From the NCBI GenBank assembly GCA_903879825.1, contig CAIRND010000439.1:1-13323 (forward strand): DNA of 13,323 nt. Reading direction: 5' to 3'. The translations under genes and the position numbers were made by a program. Below, piece after piece: positions 7,829 through 13,323 of the stretch. This stretch comes from an uncultured Geobacteraceae bacterium. GTDB lineage: Bacteria > Desulfobacterota > Desulfuromonadia > Geobacterales > Pseudopelobacteraceae. The notes under the pieces were generated by a model. That model was not told where the DNA came from. It saw only the letters and a list, made by a program, of their open reading frames with translations, and did not search any database. The stretch's first letter is position 1; the number at the start of each line of letters is the position of its first letter.

Positions 7829-8020
7829 TTACAGGCAGGCGCTGTTCAGCGCTCCGGCCGCGCTGAAGCGTGCCACCTGCAAATGAAACGCCTTCCTCAT
7901 AATTTCGGAAGCGGACAGGTTGCTCACTTCCATCAGCTGTCTGACGTTGTTCATTTCTTCGTTAGTAATGCGTGCTGAAATCACCGTGTCCTTGGTGATG
8001 TCTTTGTATTTTCTTTTCAT
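7829..8020 (-). CDS. Small ribbon-helix-helix (CopG/Arc-type) DNA-binding protein
   Basis: This 63-residue basic protein has a predicted beta strand TVISARIT (12-19), a helix NEEMNNVRQLMEVSNL (20-35) and a second helix starting SASEIMRKAF (36-45). This is the pattern of a ribbon-helix-helix dimer that inserts its strand pair into the DNA major groove. The ATG at 8020 has a strong GGAGG site six bases upstream; the same frame is open further upstream but has no start with a site. It is the first gene of the leftward operon, below the candidate sigma-54 promoter at 8079-8095, and 21 bases ahead of the etfB relic. It could autoregulate that promoter or the divergent one. It could also be the leftover regulator of the deleted etf operon, or a toxin-less antitoxin; no toxin gene is present. 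Confidence 0.75.
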   Translation of the reverse strand: MKRKYKDITKDTVISARITNEEMNNVRQLMEVSNLSASEIMRKAFHLQVARFSAAGALNSACL

Positions 8021-8078
8021 GGCAGTCCTCCGGCAGGAATGTATTGAATTGCATATATATTGATCTGCCCAACGGTAA

Positions 8079-8095
8079 GGCAATTTTGATACCAA
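8079..8095 (-). promoter_or_regulatory. Candidate sigma-54 promoter for the leftward operon
   Basis: The minus strand reads TTGGTATCAAAATTGCC, with GG (plus positions 8092-8093) and GC (8080-8081) exactly ten bases apart, as required for -24/-12 elements. The TTGC box is perfect and the -24 box is TTGGTAT rather than TTGGCAC. Transcription would start about 12 bases further, near 8068, leaving a leader of roughly 48 bases before the ribbon-helix-helix gene. The response regulator encoded in the same operon carries the sigma-54 contact motif GAFTGA. Confidence 0.6.
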
Positions 8096-8185
8096 CTAAG
8101 ACAGGGGAACAGAGAAGAGACAGCTGTGGCAGAAGAGTATGTAGTGATTACAAGGGAATGAGACGTCTTTATAGCAGGCAGCGGC

Positions 8186-8287
8186 GATATGGAATCCGGA
8201 TAAGGGAAGCAGCGGTAAAAGCGTGAGTGGTGTTCCATAGCGATACGTCTGCTCTGATATGGAACGGCATCATTGCTCCATATTAGA
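8186..8287. promoter_or_regulatory. Candidate upstream activator sites: four TATGGA(A) motifs in alternating orientation
   Basis: GATATGGAA (8186-8194) faces GTTCCATAG (8232-8240), and GATATGGAAC (8256-8265) faces GCTCCATAT (8275-8283). Bases 8232-8239 and 8258-8265 form a perfect 8-bp inverted repeat, GTTCCATA/TATGGAAC. Bases 8257-8263 and 8277-8283 form another, ATATGGA/TCCATAT. The cluster lies about 95-190 bases upstream of the minus-strand -24 box and 120-215 bases upstream of the plus-strand one. That is the usual distance for NtrC-type enhancer sites. It contains no coding sequence. Confidence 0.55.
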
Positions 8288-8399
8288 ACGTGGGCACTGA
8301 ACCGGCTCAGACTATGCCTGCGGCTTATCGAATGCAACAATACGGTATTATTACGTTATTAGATGAATTAATCACCGTGAGAGTCCCTGCCCGTACACA

Positions 8400-8415
8400 T
8401 TGGCACATGCTTTGC
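8400..8415 (+). promoter_or_regulatory. Sigma-54 promoter of the alcohol dehydrogenase/AOR arm
   Basis: TTGGCACATGCTTTGC matches the -24/-12 consensus closely: TTGGCAC, correct ten-base spacing between GG (8402-8403) and GC (8414-8415), and TTGC. Transcription would start near 8427, about 60 bases before the dehydrogenase ATG. No competing sigma-70 promoter is evident between here and the gene. Confidence 0.82.
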
Positions 8416-8486
8416 GTATACACAAAAAAGCGTTTTACCATACTTGTGATGGTGACACCAAAATCAAGAATTACAAGGAGAACACG

Positions 8487-9650
8487 ATGGCATTAGCAGA
8501 TCAGACGTACGGGTTCTACATCCCAACTGTTTCACTGATGGGCGTAGGTTGTTCAAAAGAAGCAGGTGAACAGGCTAAGGCGCTCGGCGCCACCAAGCTG
8601 CTGATAGTAACAGACGCCGGGTTGGCTAAAATGGGCGTTGCCGACACTATCAAGGGATATATTGAGGCTGCCGGTCTTAAAGCGGTGATTTTCGATGGTG
8701 CCGAACCGAACCCGACGGACAAAAACGTTCATGACGGCGTGAAGGCTTATACGGACAACAAGTGCGACGGCATCGTAACCTTGGGCGGCGGCAGCTCCCA
8801 TGACTGCGGCAAGGGTGTCGGCATGGTAATCGGCAACGGCGGCAACATCCGCGATTTCGAGGGCGTCAACAAGTCCACCAAGCCGATGCCACCGTTCCTG
8901 GCGATCAACACCACCGCCGGTACCGCTTCCGAAATGACCCGTTTCTGTATCATCACCAACACCGACACCCATGTAAAGATGGCCATCGTCGATTGGCGTT
9001 GCACTCCAAACATTGCTATTAACGATCCGGTCCTCATGGTTGGCAAACCCCCCGCTCTGACCGCAGCAACCGGCATGGATGCACTCACCCACGCTGTCGA
9101 GGCCTATGTTTCCACAATCGCCACTCCGATCACCGATGCGTGCGCTATCAAGGCCATCGAACTGGTTGCCCAGTACCTGAGCCAGGCAGTTGCCAACGGT
9201 GAAAACCTCGAAGCCCGCGACAAAATGGCGTACGCTGAATACCTGGCTGGTATGGCTTTCAACAATGCCAGCCTTGGCTATGTGCACTCAATGGCTCATC
9301 AGCTTGGCGGCTTCTACAACCTGCCGCACGGTGTCTGCAACGCCATCCTGCTTCCAGCCGTCAGCCAGTACAACCTGATCGCCTGTCCGCAGCGTTTCGC
9401 TGATATTGCCGTCGCCATGGGCGAAAACATCAACGGCCTCTCGGTCACCGAAGCGGCAGAAAAAGCGATCGGTGCCATTCGCAAGCTGTCCGCTTCAATC
9501 GGCATCCCGACCGGCCTCAAGGCACTGAATGTCAAAGAAGAGGACCTGAAAGTCATGGCTGAAAATGCCAAGAAAGATGCCTGCCAGTTTACCAACCCGC
9601 GTAAAGCGACGCTGGAGCAGGTAATTGAGATATTCAAGGCAGCGATGTAG
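8487..9650 (+). CDS. Iron-containing alcohol dehydrogenase
   Basis: This 387-residue cytoplasmic NAD-dependent dehydrogenase belongs to the group III (iron-activated) family and interconverts primary alcohols and aldehydes. The nucleotide-binding GGGSSHD is at 100-106. Metal ligands are D198, H202, H267 and H281 (in GMDALTH and the HSMAHQLGGFYNLPHG region). TTAGTASEMTRFCIIT (142-157) is the typical family core. I chose the ATG at 8487 because AAGGAG lies seven bases upstream; the frame is open from 8400, but that part overlaps the promoter. Codon use is more regular than in the leftward genes, fitting high expression. With AOR downstream, the natural job is ethanol (or another short alcohol) to aldehyde, or the reverse during fermentation. 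Compared with the ErcA-like paralogue in this window it looks like the ordinary catalytic form. Confidence 0.96.
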   Translation: MALADQTYGFYIPTVSLMGVGCSKEAGEQAKALGATKLLIVTDAGLAKMGVADTIKGYIEAAGLKAVIFDGAEPNPTDKNVHDGVKAYTDNKCDGIVTLGGGSSHDCGKGVGMVIGNGGNIRDFEGVNKSTKPMPPFLAINTTAGTASEMTRFCIITNTDTHVKMAIVDWRCTPNIAINDPVLMVGKPPALTAATGMDALTHAVEAYVSTIATPITDACAIKAIELVAQYLSQAVANGENLEARDKMAYAEYLAGMAFNNASLGYVHSMAHQLGGFYNLPHGVCNAILLPAVSQYNLIACPQRFADIAVAMGENINGLSVTEAAEKAIGAIRKLSASIGIPTGLKALNVKEEDLKVMAENAKKDACQFTNPRKATLEQVIEIFKAAM

Positions 9651-9653
9651 AAA

Positions 9654-9700
9654 CATCCCCCCTCCCACGCCCCCAGAAAATAAGGTTGGGAGGGGGGATG
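9654..9700 (+). terminator. Long perfect GC-rich stem after the alcohol dehydrogenase gene
   Basis: CATCCCCCCTCCCA (9654-9667) pairs perfectly over 14 bp with TGGGAGGGGGGATG (9687-9700), with a 19-base loop. It begins three bases after the stop codon of the dehydrogenase gene. There is no T run behind it, so it is not a standard rho-independent terminator. It may stabilise the 3' end of the dehydrogenase mRNA, weaken read-through into aor, or be a copy of a dispersed intergenic palindrome. Confidence 0.6.
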
Positions 9701-9710
9701 AAGTCAATCA

Positions 9711-9844
9711 TCTCCGAGCCATGCGACCTAAAAGGACAAACCTTATGGAGCCTGGCCTACGGGTTTTGCGGGAAACGGCGGAGCCTCCCTTTCGGGAAGG
9801 AGCACTACCCTTGTTGCGGTGGATCAAATACATATGATCGGGAG
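9711..9844 (+). ncRNA. Candidate molybdenum/tungsten-cofactor riboswitch (Moco/Tuco-type) in the aor leader
   Basis: This non-coding segment precedes a pterin-cofactor enzyme gene. It contains blocks I recall from the Moco RNA motif: CTCCGAGCC (9712-9720), CCTGGCCTACGGG (9751-9763), GCGGGAAAC (9769-9777) and GGAGCACTA near 9799-9807. Visible helices include AAGG/CCTT (9732-9735 with 9741-9744) and CTCC-TT/AA-GGAG (9785-9791 with 9797-9802). CTCCC at 9785-9789 is also complementary to the aor ribosome binding site GGGAG (9840-9844). A switch between these pairings could hide the ribosome site. The identification is from memory of the motif, without a covariance search. Confidence 0.55.
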
Positions 9845-9852
9845 AAAGCAAA

Positions 9853-11583
9853 ATGGACAAAATTTTACGCGTTAACATGAGCGATCTGAGCACAAAAATC
9901 GAGGCGGTACCAACAGCCTGGGCCGGGCTTGGCGGTCGCGGCCTTACTTCAACCATCGTCGCCGCAGAAGTGCCGGCCACCTGCCACGCTCTTGGAGCAA
10001 ACAACAAGTTGGTATTTGCCCCTGGACTGTTATCAGGAACCGCAGCTGCCAACTCCGGCCGTCTCTCCGCTGGCGCCAAGAGCCCGCTTACCGGCACCAT
10101 CAAGGAGAGCAACGCAGGTGGCACAGCGGCACAGATGCTGGCCAAACTTGGTGTCAAGGCGCTGATCATCGAAGGGCTTCCCACGGAAGACAAATGGTAC
10201 AGCCTTCATGTCAGCAAGGATGGCGTCACCGTTCAGGAAGAAACAGAACTGATTGGCAAAAGGAACTTCGCCGTTGTTGAAGCGGTTGAAGCCAGACTCG
10301 GCAAGAAAACCGGCCTTCTGACCATCGGCCCGGTTGGCGAATTGAAGATGACCGCCGCCAACATTTCGGTAAAGGATCCGGACAGCAAACTGCGCAGTCA
10401 TGGACGTGGCGGCCTCGGTGCTGTTATGGGATCCAAAAAAATCAAATTCATTTCGATTGATGATCAGGGCGCCCAAGGTGTCAAGGTTGCCGATCCGGAA
10501 AAATTCAAGGTCGCGGCCCGTACTTTTGCCAAAGCCCTGCTTGACCATCCGGTCAGCGGCGAAGGACTACCGACCTACGGCACCAACGTGCTGGTCAATA
10601 TCCTCAATGAGGCTGGTGGCCTGCCGACTCAAAACTTCAAGGTCGGCCAGTTTGCCGGTGCAGACAAAATTTCCGGAGAGACCATGAACGAGACCATCAC
10701 CGCCCGTGGCGGCAAGGTCAGGCATGGCTGCCACGCCGGCTGCATCATTCAGTGTTCACAGGTCTACAATGACAAGGATGGCAAATATGTAACATCCGGA
10801 TTCGAATACGAGACCATTTGGGGATTAGGTGCCGACTGTTGCATCGACAACCTTGATGATATCGCACTCGCTGACAGCATCATGGACGACATCGGTATCG
10901 ACTCGATCGAAACAGCGGTCATGTTCGGCGTAGCGATGGAAGCCGGTATCCTCCCCTGGGGTGACAGTAAAGAAATGCTGCGCATCCTCAACGAAGAAAT
11001 CGGCAACGGAACGCCGCTTGGGCGAATTATGGGCGGCGGCGCCGGTTCGCTCGGGAAAGCCTATGGTGTGACCCGCATTCCGGTCGTGAAAAACCAGGGT
11101 ATTCCTGCTTACGATCCCCGTTCGGTCAAGGGCATCGGCATCACCTACGCCACCAGCACCATGGGTGCGGATCACACCGCAGGTTACACAATCGCCACAA
11201 ACATCCTCAACGTCGGCGGCTATGTCAATCCCCTCAACAAGGACGGACAGGTCGAACTGTCCCGCAACCTGCAGATTGCAACCGCAGCCGTGGACTCCAC
11301 AGGTATGTGCATCTTCATCGCCTTCCCGGCACTCGATATCCCGGAATGCCTGCCGGCACTGATCGACATGATTAACGCCCGTTTCGGCATCGATCTGACC
11401 GGTGACGACGTCACCAATCTCGGCAAGCATATCCTGAAAGTAGAGCACCAGTTCAACATCGAAGCCGGTTTCACCAATATTGATGACCGTCTTCCTGAGT
11501 TCTTCAGCACTGAAACAGTAGCGCCACACAACGCTATCTGGGATTTCTCCGGTGCAGAGATCGACGAGTTCTGGAATTTTTAA
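9853..11583 (+). CDS. aor: Aldehyde:ferredoxin oxidoreductase (tungstopterin enzyme)
   Basis: This 576-residue enzyme oxidises aldehydes to carboxylic acids and passes electrons to ferredoxin; with excess reduced ferredoxin it can run backwards. The N-terminal domain contains a glycine-rich GLGGRGL. The pterin-binding HGRGGLGAVMGSKKI is at about 183-197. The [4Fe-4S] ligands are C293, C296 and C300 (CHAGCIIQC) and C486 in DSTGMC. The GFEYETIWG and GADHTAGYT motifs around the active site are present. The length is close to that of the Pyrococcus enzyme, and nothing is missing. The ATG at 9853 has GGGAGA eight bases upstream. The gene lies 200 bases after the alcohol dehydrogenase gene, behind a leader that may contain a cofactor riboswitch. 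It is followed by MoaD- and ThiF-like genes. Tungsten rather than molybdenum is inferred from the family. Confidence 0.97.
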   Translation: MDKILRVNMSDLSTKIEAVPTAWAGLGGRGLTSTIVAAEVPATCHALGANNKLVFAPGLLSGTAAANSGRLSAGAKSPLTGTIKESNAGGTAAQMLAKLGVKALIIEGLPTEDKWYSLHVSKDGVTVQEETELIGKRNFAVVEAVEARLGKKTGLLTIGPVGELKMTAANISVKDPDSKLRSHGRGGLGAVMGSKKIKFISIDDQGAQGVKVADPEKFKVAARTFAKALLDHPVSGEGLPTYGTNVLVNILNEAGGLPTQNFKVGQFAGADKISGETMNETITARGGKVRHGCHAGCIIQCSQVYNDKDGKYVTSGFEYETIWGLGADCCIDNLDDIALADSIMDDIGIDSIETAVMFGVAMEAGILPWGDSKEMLRILNEEIGNGTPLGRIMGGGAGSLGKAYGVTRIPVVKNQGIPAYDPRSVKGIGITYATSTMGADHTAGYTIATNILNVGGYVNPLNKDGQVELSRNLQIATAAVDSTGMCIFIAFPALDIPECLPALIDMINARFGIDLTGDDVTNLGKHILKVEHQFNIEAGFTNIDDRLPEFFSTETVAPHNAIWDFSGAEIDEFWNF

Positions 11584-11603
11584 TAGCTGAGAACGACAAC
11601 CCG

Positions 11604-11633
11604 AACCCCCTCCTCATCAAGGAGGGGGTTTTT
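11604..11633 (+). terminator. Rho-independent terminator/attenuator between aor and the moaD-like gene
   Basis: AACCCCCTCCT (11604-11614) pairs with AGGAGGGGGTT (11620-11630) over 11 bp with loop CATCA, followed by TTTTT ending at 11633. The ribosome site of the next gene (GGAG, 11636-11639) begins three bases beyond. Partial read-through would give much more aor than moaD/thiF message, which suits catalytic versus biosynthetic protein needs. Confidence 0.85.
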
Positions 11634-11644
11634 ACGGAGCTTCT

Positions 11645-11869
11645 ATGCTGATCACCGTCAAACTCTTTGCCACATTCAGAAACGGAAGGTTCAAGGTCGC
11701 CGGGCAAGCCCTCCCCCCTGGTACCGACTGTCGTACCATCGTCCTCAGCCTGGGGTTAACGGAAGAAGAAATCGGGGTGGTGATGGTCAACGGACGGCAT
11801 GCTGCTCTTGATTATGTATTGCAAGAAAGTGACACACTCTCCCTGTTTCCCTTGGTCGGTGGAGGTTGA
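11645..11869 (+). CDS. MoaD/ThiS-family sulfur carrier protein
   Basis: This 74-residue beta-grasp protein starts ITVKLFATFR, the standard MoaD opening. It has a central GVVMVNGRHA and ends DTLSLFPLVGGG. The C-terminal Gly-Gly is the part that is adenylated by a MoeB-type enzyme and converted to thiocarboxylate. The sulfur then goes to the pterin dithiolene. There is one extra terminal Gly compared with the usual GG end. GGAG lies five bases before the ATG, just behind the terminator hairpin. The next gene, the matching adenylyltransferase, starts two bases after its stop. Placement behind aor suggests a carrier dedicated to the tungsten cofactor, though a housekeeping copy elsewhere cannot be excluded. 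Confidence 0.92.
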   Translation: MLITVKLFATFRNGRFKVAGQALPPGTDCRTIVLSLGLTEEEIGVVMVNGRHAALDYVLQESDTLSLFPLVGGG

Positions 11870-11871
11870 CC

Positions 11872-12753
11872 ATGACAAAGCTCCTGACGTTTCCTGTTAA
11901 ACAGCTCACAGGAGGTCTTCTCGCCTGGACGGATCAGTGTGCTGCTGTCGAGCGGTTCGGCTTGAACCATGCTGCAGTTGAAGGACTGGCCCTTGAAAAA
12001 GGCCTGTTGCCGGCTCGATATCAGCGCAACCAACACATGATCTCCGTTGCCGAACAGCTGCAACTTTTCCGGAGCCGGATCGCTGTGATCGGCTGCGGCG
12101 GACTCGGCGGCTACATCATCGAAGAGTTAGCCCGCCTCGGAGTCGGCAATATTGTCGCCATTGATCCTGATATATTCGAAGAACACAACTTGAACCGACA
12201 GCTGCTTGCCACCCCGCATAATCTGGGACAAGCCAAGGTTGAAGCGGCGCTGAAACGGGTTAATGAGATTAATCCGTCCGTAACAGTCATCCCTGTCAGA
12301 GATTTTTTCTGCACGGCCAACGGTCGCGAGCTTCTGAGCGGAGTAACGGTAGTGGTCGATGCTCTGGACAGCATCTCATCTCGCCTGGAACTGGCTGAAA
12401 TCTGTACTCAAATGCAAATTCCGATGGTACACGGGGCGATCGGTGGCTGGTACGGACATGTGGCGACCCAGCTACCCGGAGACACCACGGTACAGAGCAT
12501 CTATCGCAACTGGGTGGAAGGAAAAGGGATTGAAAAAGAGCTGGGCAACCCGGCGTTTACCCCGGCGGTAGTGGCAAGCCTGCAGGTAGCGGAGATTTGC
12601 AAGATTGTGCTCGGGAGAGGGGAACTACTGCGACACCGGAAGCTGAGCATTGATCTGTTGGAGATGGAAATACAGGAAATCAGCTACGATGGTCCGGCGA
12701 AGGTAATTTGCTTCCCCTCATGCGAAAACAAACCTGAGAGAGCAGCAAAATGA
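11872..12753 (+). CDS. ThiF/MoeB/HesA-family adenylyltransferase
   Basis: This 293-residue E1-like enzyme would adenylate the C-terminus of the neighbouring MoaD-like carrier. About 55 N-terminal residues of unfamiliar sequence precede a ThiF fold. The fold has the ATP-binding GCGGLGG (74-80), the acidic IDPDIFEEHNLNRQ (R109 and Q110 are the usual catalytic/ATP contacts) and D163/D166 in VVDALDS. The zinc-binding CxxC pairs of typical MoeB are not apparent, and there is no rhodanese domain, so the sulfur donor must be separate. I chose the ATG at 11872 because the GGAGG at 11861-11865 is six bases upstream; a TTG at 11866 is the alternative. It ends at 12753. It probably acts with the carrier in pterin sulfuration for AOR. 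Confidence 0.92.
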   Translation: MTKLLTFPVKQLTGGLLAWTDQCAAVERFGLNHAAVEGLALEKGLLPARYQRNQHMISVAEQLQLFRSRIAVIGCGGLGGYIIEELARLGVGNIVAIDPDIFEEHNLNRQLLATPHNLGQAKVEAALKRVNEINPSVTVIPVRDFFCTANGRELLSGVTVVVDALDSISSRLELAEICTQMQIPMVHGAIGGWYGHVATQLPGDTTVQSIYRNWVEGKGIEKELGNPAFTPAVVASLQVAEICKIVLGRGELLRHRKLSIDLLEMEIQEISYDGPAKVICFPSCENKPERAAK

Positions 12754-12849
12754 TGAATGCAAGTCCCGGAAGAAGTATGAAACTCGTCTACGCGCCGGAT
12801 AAGTCCACCATGTATGCCCTCACCGGTGGATCTTCATGAAAAACAGGAG

Positions 12850-12878
12850 TTGTGGAACGAAGATATCGGAGTAATATA
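12850..12878 (+). promoter_or_regulatory. Possible sigma-70-type promoter before eutB
   Basis: TTGTGG (12850-12855) and AATATA (12873-12878) are separated by 17 bases. The -10 region lies in an AT-rich patch, about 35 bases before the GTG at 12911. The match is only moderate. I found no sigma-54 element in 12754-12911. Confidence 0.3.
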
Positions 12879-12975
12879 TAGTACAATCCCTCCCATGAAA
12901 GGATAGTACCGTGACTTTCGTATCTCGTCTTTTTTGGATAATGGCCTGTTTTTACTGCTGCCTGTCGGTGCAATC

Positions 12976-13323
12976 ATGCTGACTTCTCCCTGCCGGACTC
13001 CCCACGTGACATCATCAAATACGCTTCTTGAAGCGCGGGCTGGTGTTGAAATCGCCGCGGTGCGCGATGCTGAAGATATTTTTCAGTATGTGCGGAGAAT
13101 CACTAACGGAGAATTCGATCATGCCCTGTATCAACAGATTATCGGGGCTGCCAACGAGTTCAAGGAAGGTGATGTGGCTGTGGGAGTGGCCGCGCGCGAT
13201 CAGAACAGCCGGATTCTTGCCCGTCAGTTACTGGCCGCAACGACCATAAGGAAATTGCATGAGACTCCGCTCTTTCTGGATGAGCAGCAGGCGCTTCTCT
13301 GGAGCGATATTGACAGCGCTGCG
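12976..13323 (+). CDS. eutB: Ethanolamine ammonia-lyase large subunit, 5' part (runs off the window)
   Basis: From about 13051 the frame reads AEDIFQYVRRITNGEFDHAL, then GAANEFKEGDVAVGVAARDQ and ATTIRKLHETPLF. These correspond to the N-terminal region of EutB, the B12-dependent TIM-barrel subunit that converts ethanolamine to acetaldehyde and ammonia. The 3' part lies beyond the window. The start is unclear: 12976 is the first in-frame ATG but has no ribosome site. A GTG at 12911 with GAAAGGA seven bases upstream looks like the true start, yet it is in another frame, which stops at 12980-12982. A frameshift, perhaps in the T6 run at 12930-12935, would join them and add a hydrophobic N-terminal segment. 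The gene may thus be broken at its start or be mis-sequenced. Acetaldehyde is a substrate for the dehydrogenase and AOR upstream. The EutB identity is secure; an intact gene is not. Confidence 0.82.
   Translation, partial: MLTSPCRTPHVTSSNTLLEARAGVEIAAVRDAEDIFQYVRRITNGEFDHALYQQIIGAANEFKEGDVAVGVAARDQNSRILARQLLAATTIRKLHETPLFLDEQQALLWSDIDSAA

Noticed and set aside
8400..8486. N-terminal extension of the alcohol dehydrogenase from an ATG near 8400-8410
   Set aside because: It would overlap the sigma-54 promoter and transcription start, and the ATG at 8487 has a strong AAGGAG site.
8044..8496. Short plus-strand open frames in the divergent region
   Set aside because: They overlap the activator motifs, the sigma-54 promoter and the dehydrogenase start, lack ribosome sites, and look like no family.
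9752..9769. CTGGCCTACGGGTTTTGC as a sigma-54 promoter
   Set aside because: Spacing between GG and GC is 12 rather than 10 bases.
9769..9784. GG-N10-GC spacing in GGAAACGGCGGAGC as a sigma-54 promoter for aor
   Set aside because: Only the spacing fits; neither TTGGCAC nor TTGC is present, and it lies inside the riboswitch-like segment.
9625..9880. Open frames across the aor leader
   Set aside because: They span the palindrome and the structured RNA, read across the aor start in other frames and have no recognisable domain.
12750..12910. Cobalamin riboswitch before eutB
   Set aside because: No B12-box-like sequence was seen; only a short TCCACC/GGTGGA stem is present.
1..13323. CRISPR arrays, tRNA/rRNA genes, insertion sequences, phage or toxin-antitoxin pairs
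   Set aside because: No regularly spaced direct repeats, no cloverleaf or rRNA-like sequence, no transposase or integrase motifs. The ribbon-helix-helix gene has no toxin partner.

Overview
The window looks like the chromosome of an anaerobic Desulfuromonadales-type deltaproteobacterium (Geobacter/Pelobacter relatives). This rests on gene content: two iron-dependent alcohol dehydrogenases, a tungsten-type aldehyde:ferredoxin oxidoreductase (AOR), remains of an etf/Fe-S oxidoreductase operon, sigma-54 two-component regulation and an EutB homologue. The species assignment is an inference, since no 16S or other marker is present.

Left arm, minus strand (470-8020), read from its promoter. A 63-residue ribbon-helix-helix protein (7829-8020) comes first. 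It is followed by a composite relic of etfB, etfA and an Fe-S oxidoreductase (7212-7807), a radical SAM/SPASM protein (5871-7211) and a CinA/MoCF-type domain protein (4934-5752). Next are an ErcA-like iron alcohol dehydrogenase (3700-4848), a soluble GAF-PAS histidine kinase (2017-3681) and a sigma-54-activating response regulator (470-1993). A bidirectional terminator (321-358) closes the arm. Bases 1-320 carry no convincing gene, only an A-rich imperfect inverted repeat.

Centre (8021-8486). This non-coding divergent region has a candidate sigma-54 promoter facing each way: minus at 8079-8095 and plus at 8400-8415. Between them are four copies of a TATGGA(A) motif in alternating orientation, probably the enhancer sites of the response regulator.

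Right arm, plus strand (8487-13323). An iron alcohol dehydrogenase (8487-9650) is followed by a leader with a long stem and a structured segment resembling the molybdenum/tungsten-cofactor riboswitch. Then come AOR (9853-11583), a terminator-like hairpin, a MoaD/ThiS sulfur carrier (11645-11869) and a ThiF/MoeB-like adenylyltransferase (11872-12753). The window ends inside the 5' part of an ethanolamine ammonia-lyase large subunit gene (eutB), whose beginning looks frameshifted.

Proposed logic. The second dehydrogenase interconverts alcohol and aldehyde, and AOR oxidises the aldehyde to the acid with ferredoxin as acceptor. MoaD and ThiF (and possibly the CinA-type domain) would supply the pterin cofactor, and the radical SAM/SPASM protein may mature one of the metalloenzymes. 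The ErcA-like protein, kinase and regulator would sense alcohol or aldehyde status and drive both arms through sigma-54. EutB would feed acetaldehyde into the same node. Enzyme families are seen directly in the sequence. The regulatory wiring and the riboswitch are inferences that can be tested.
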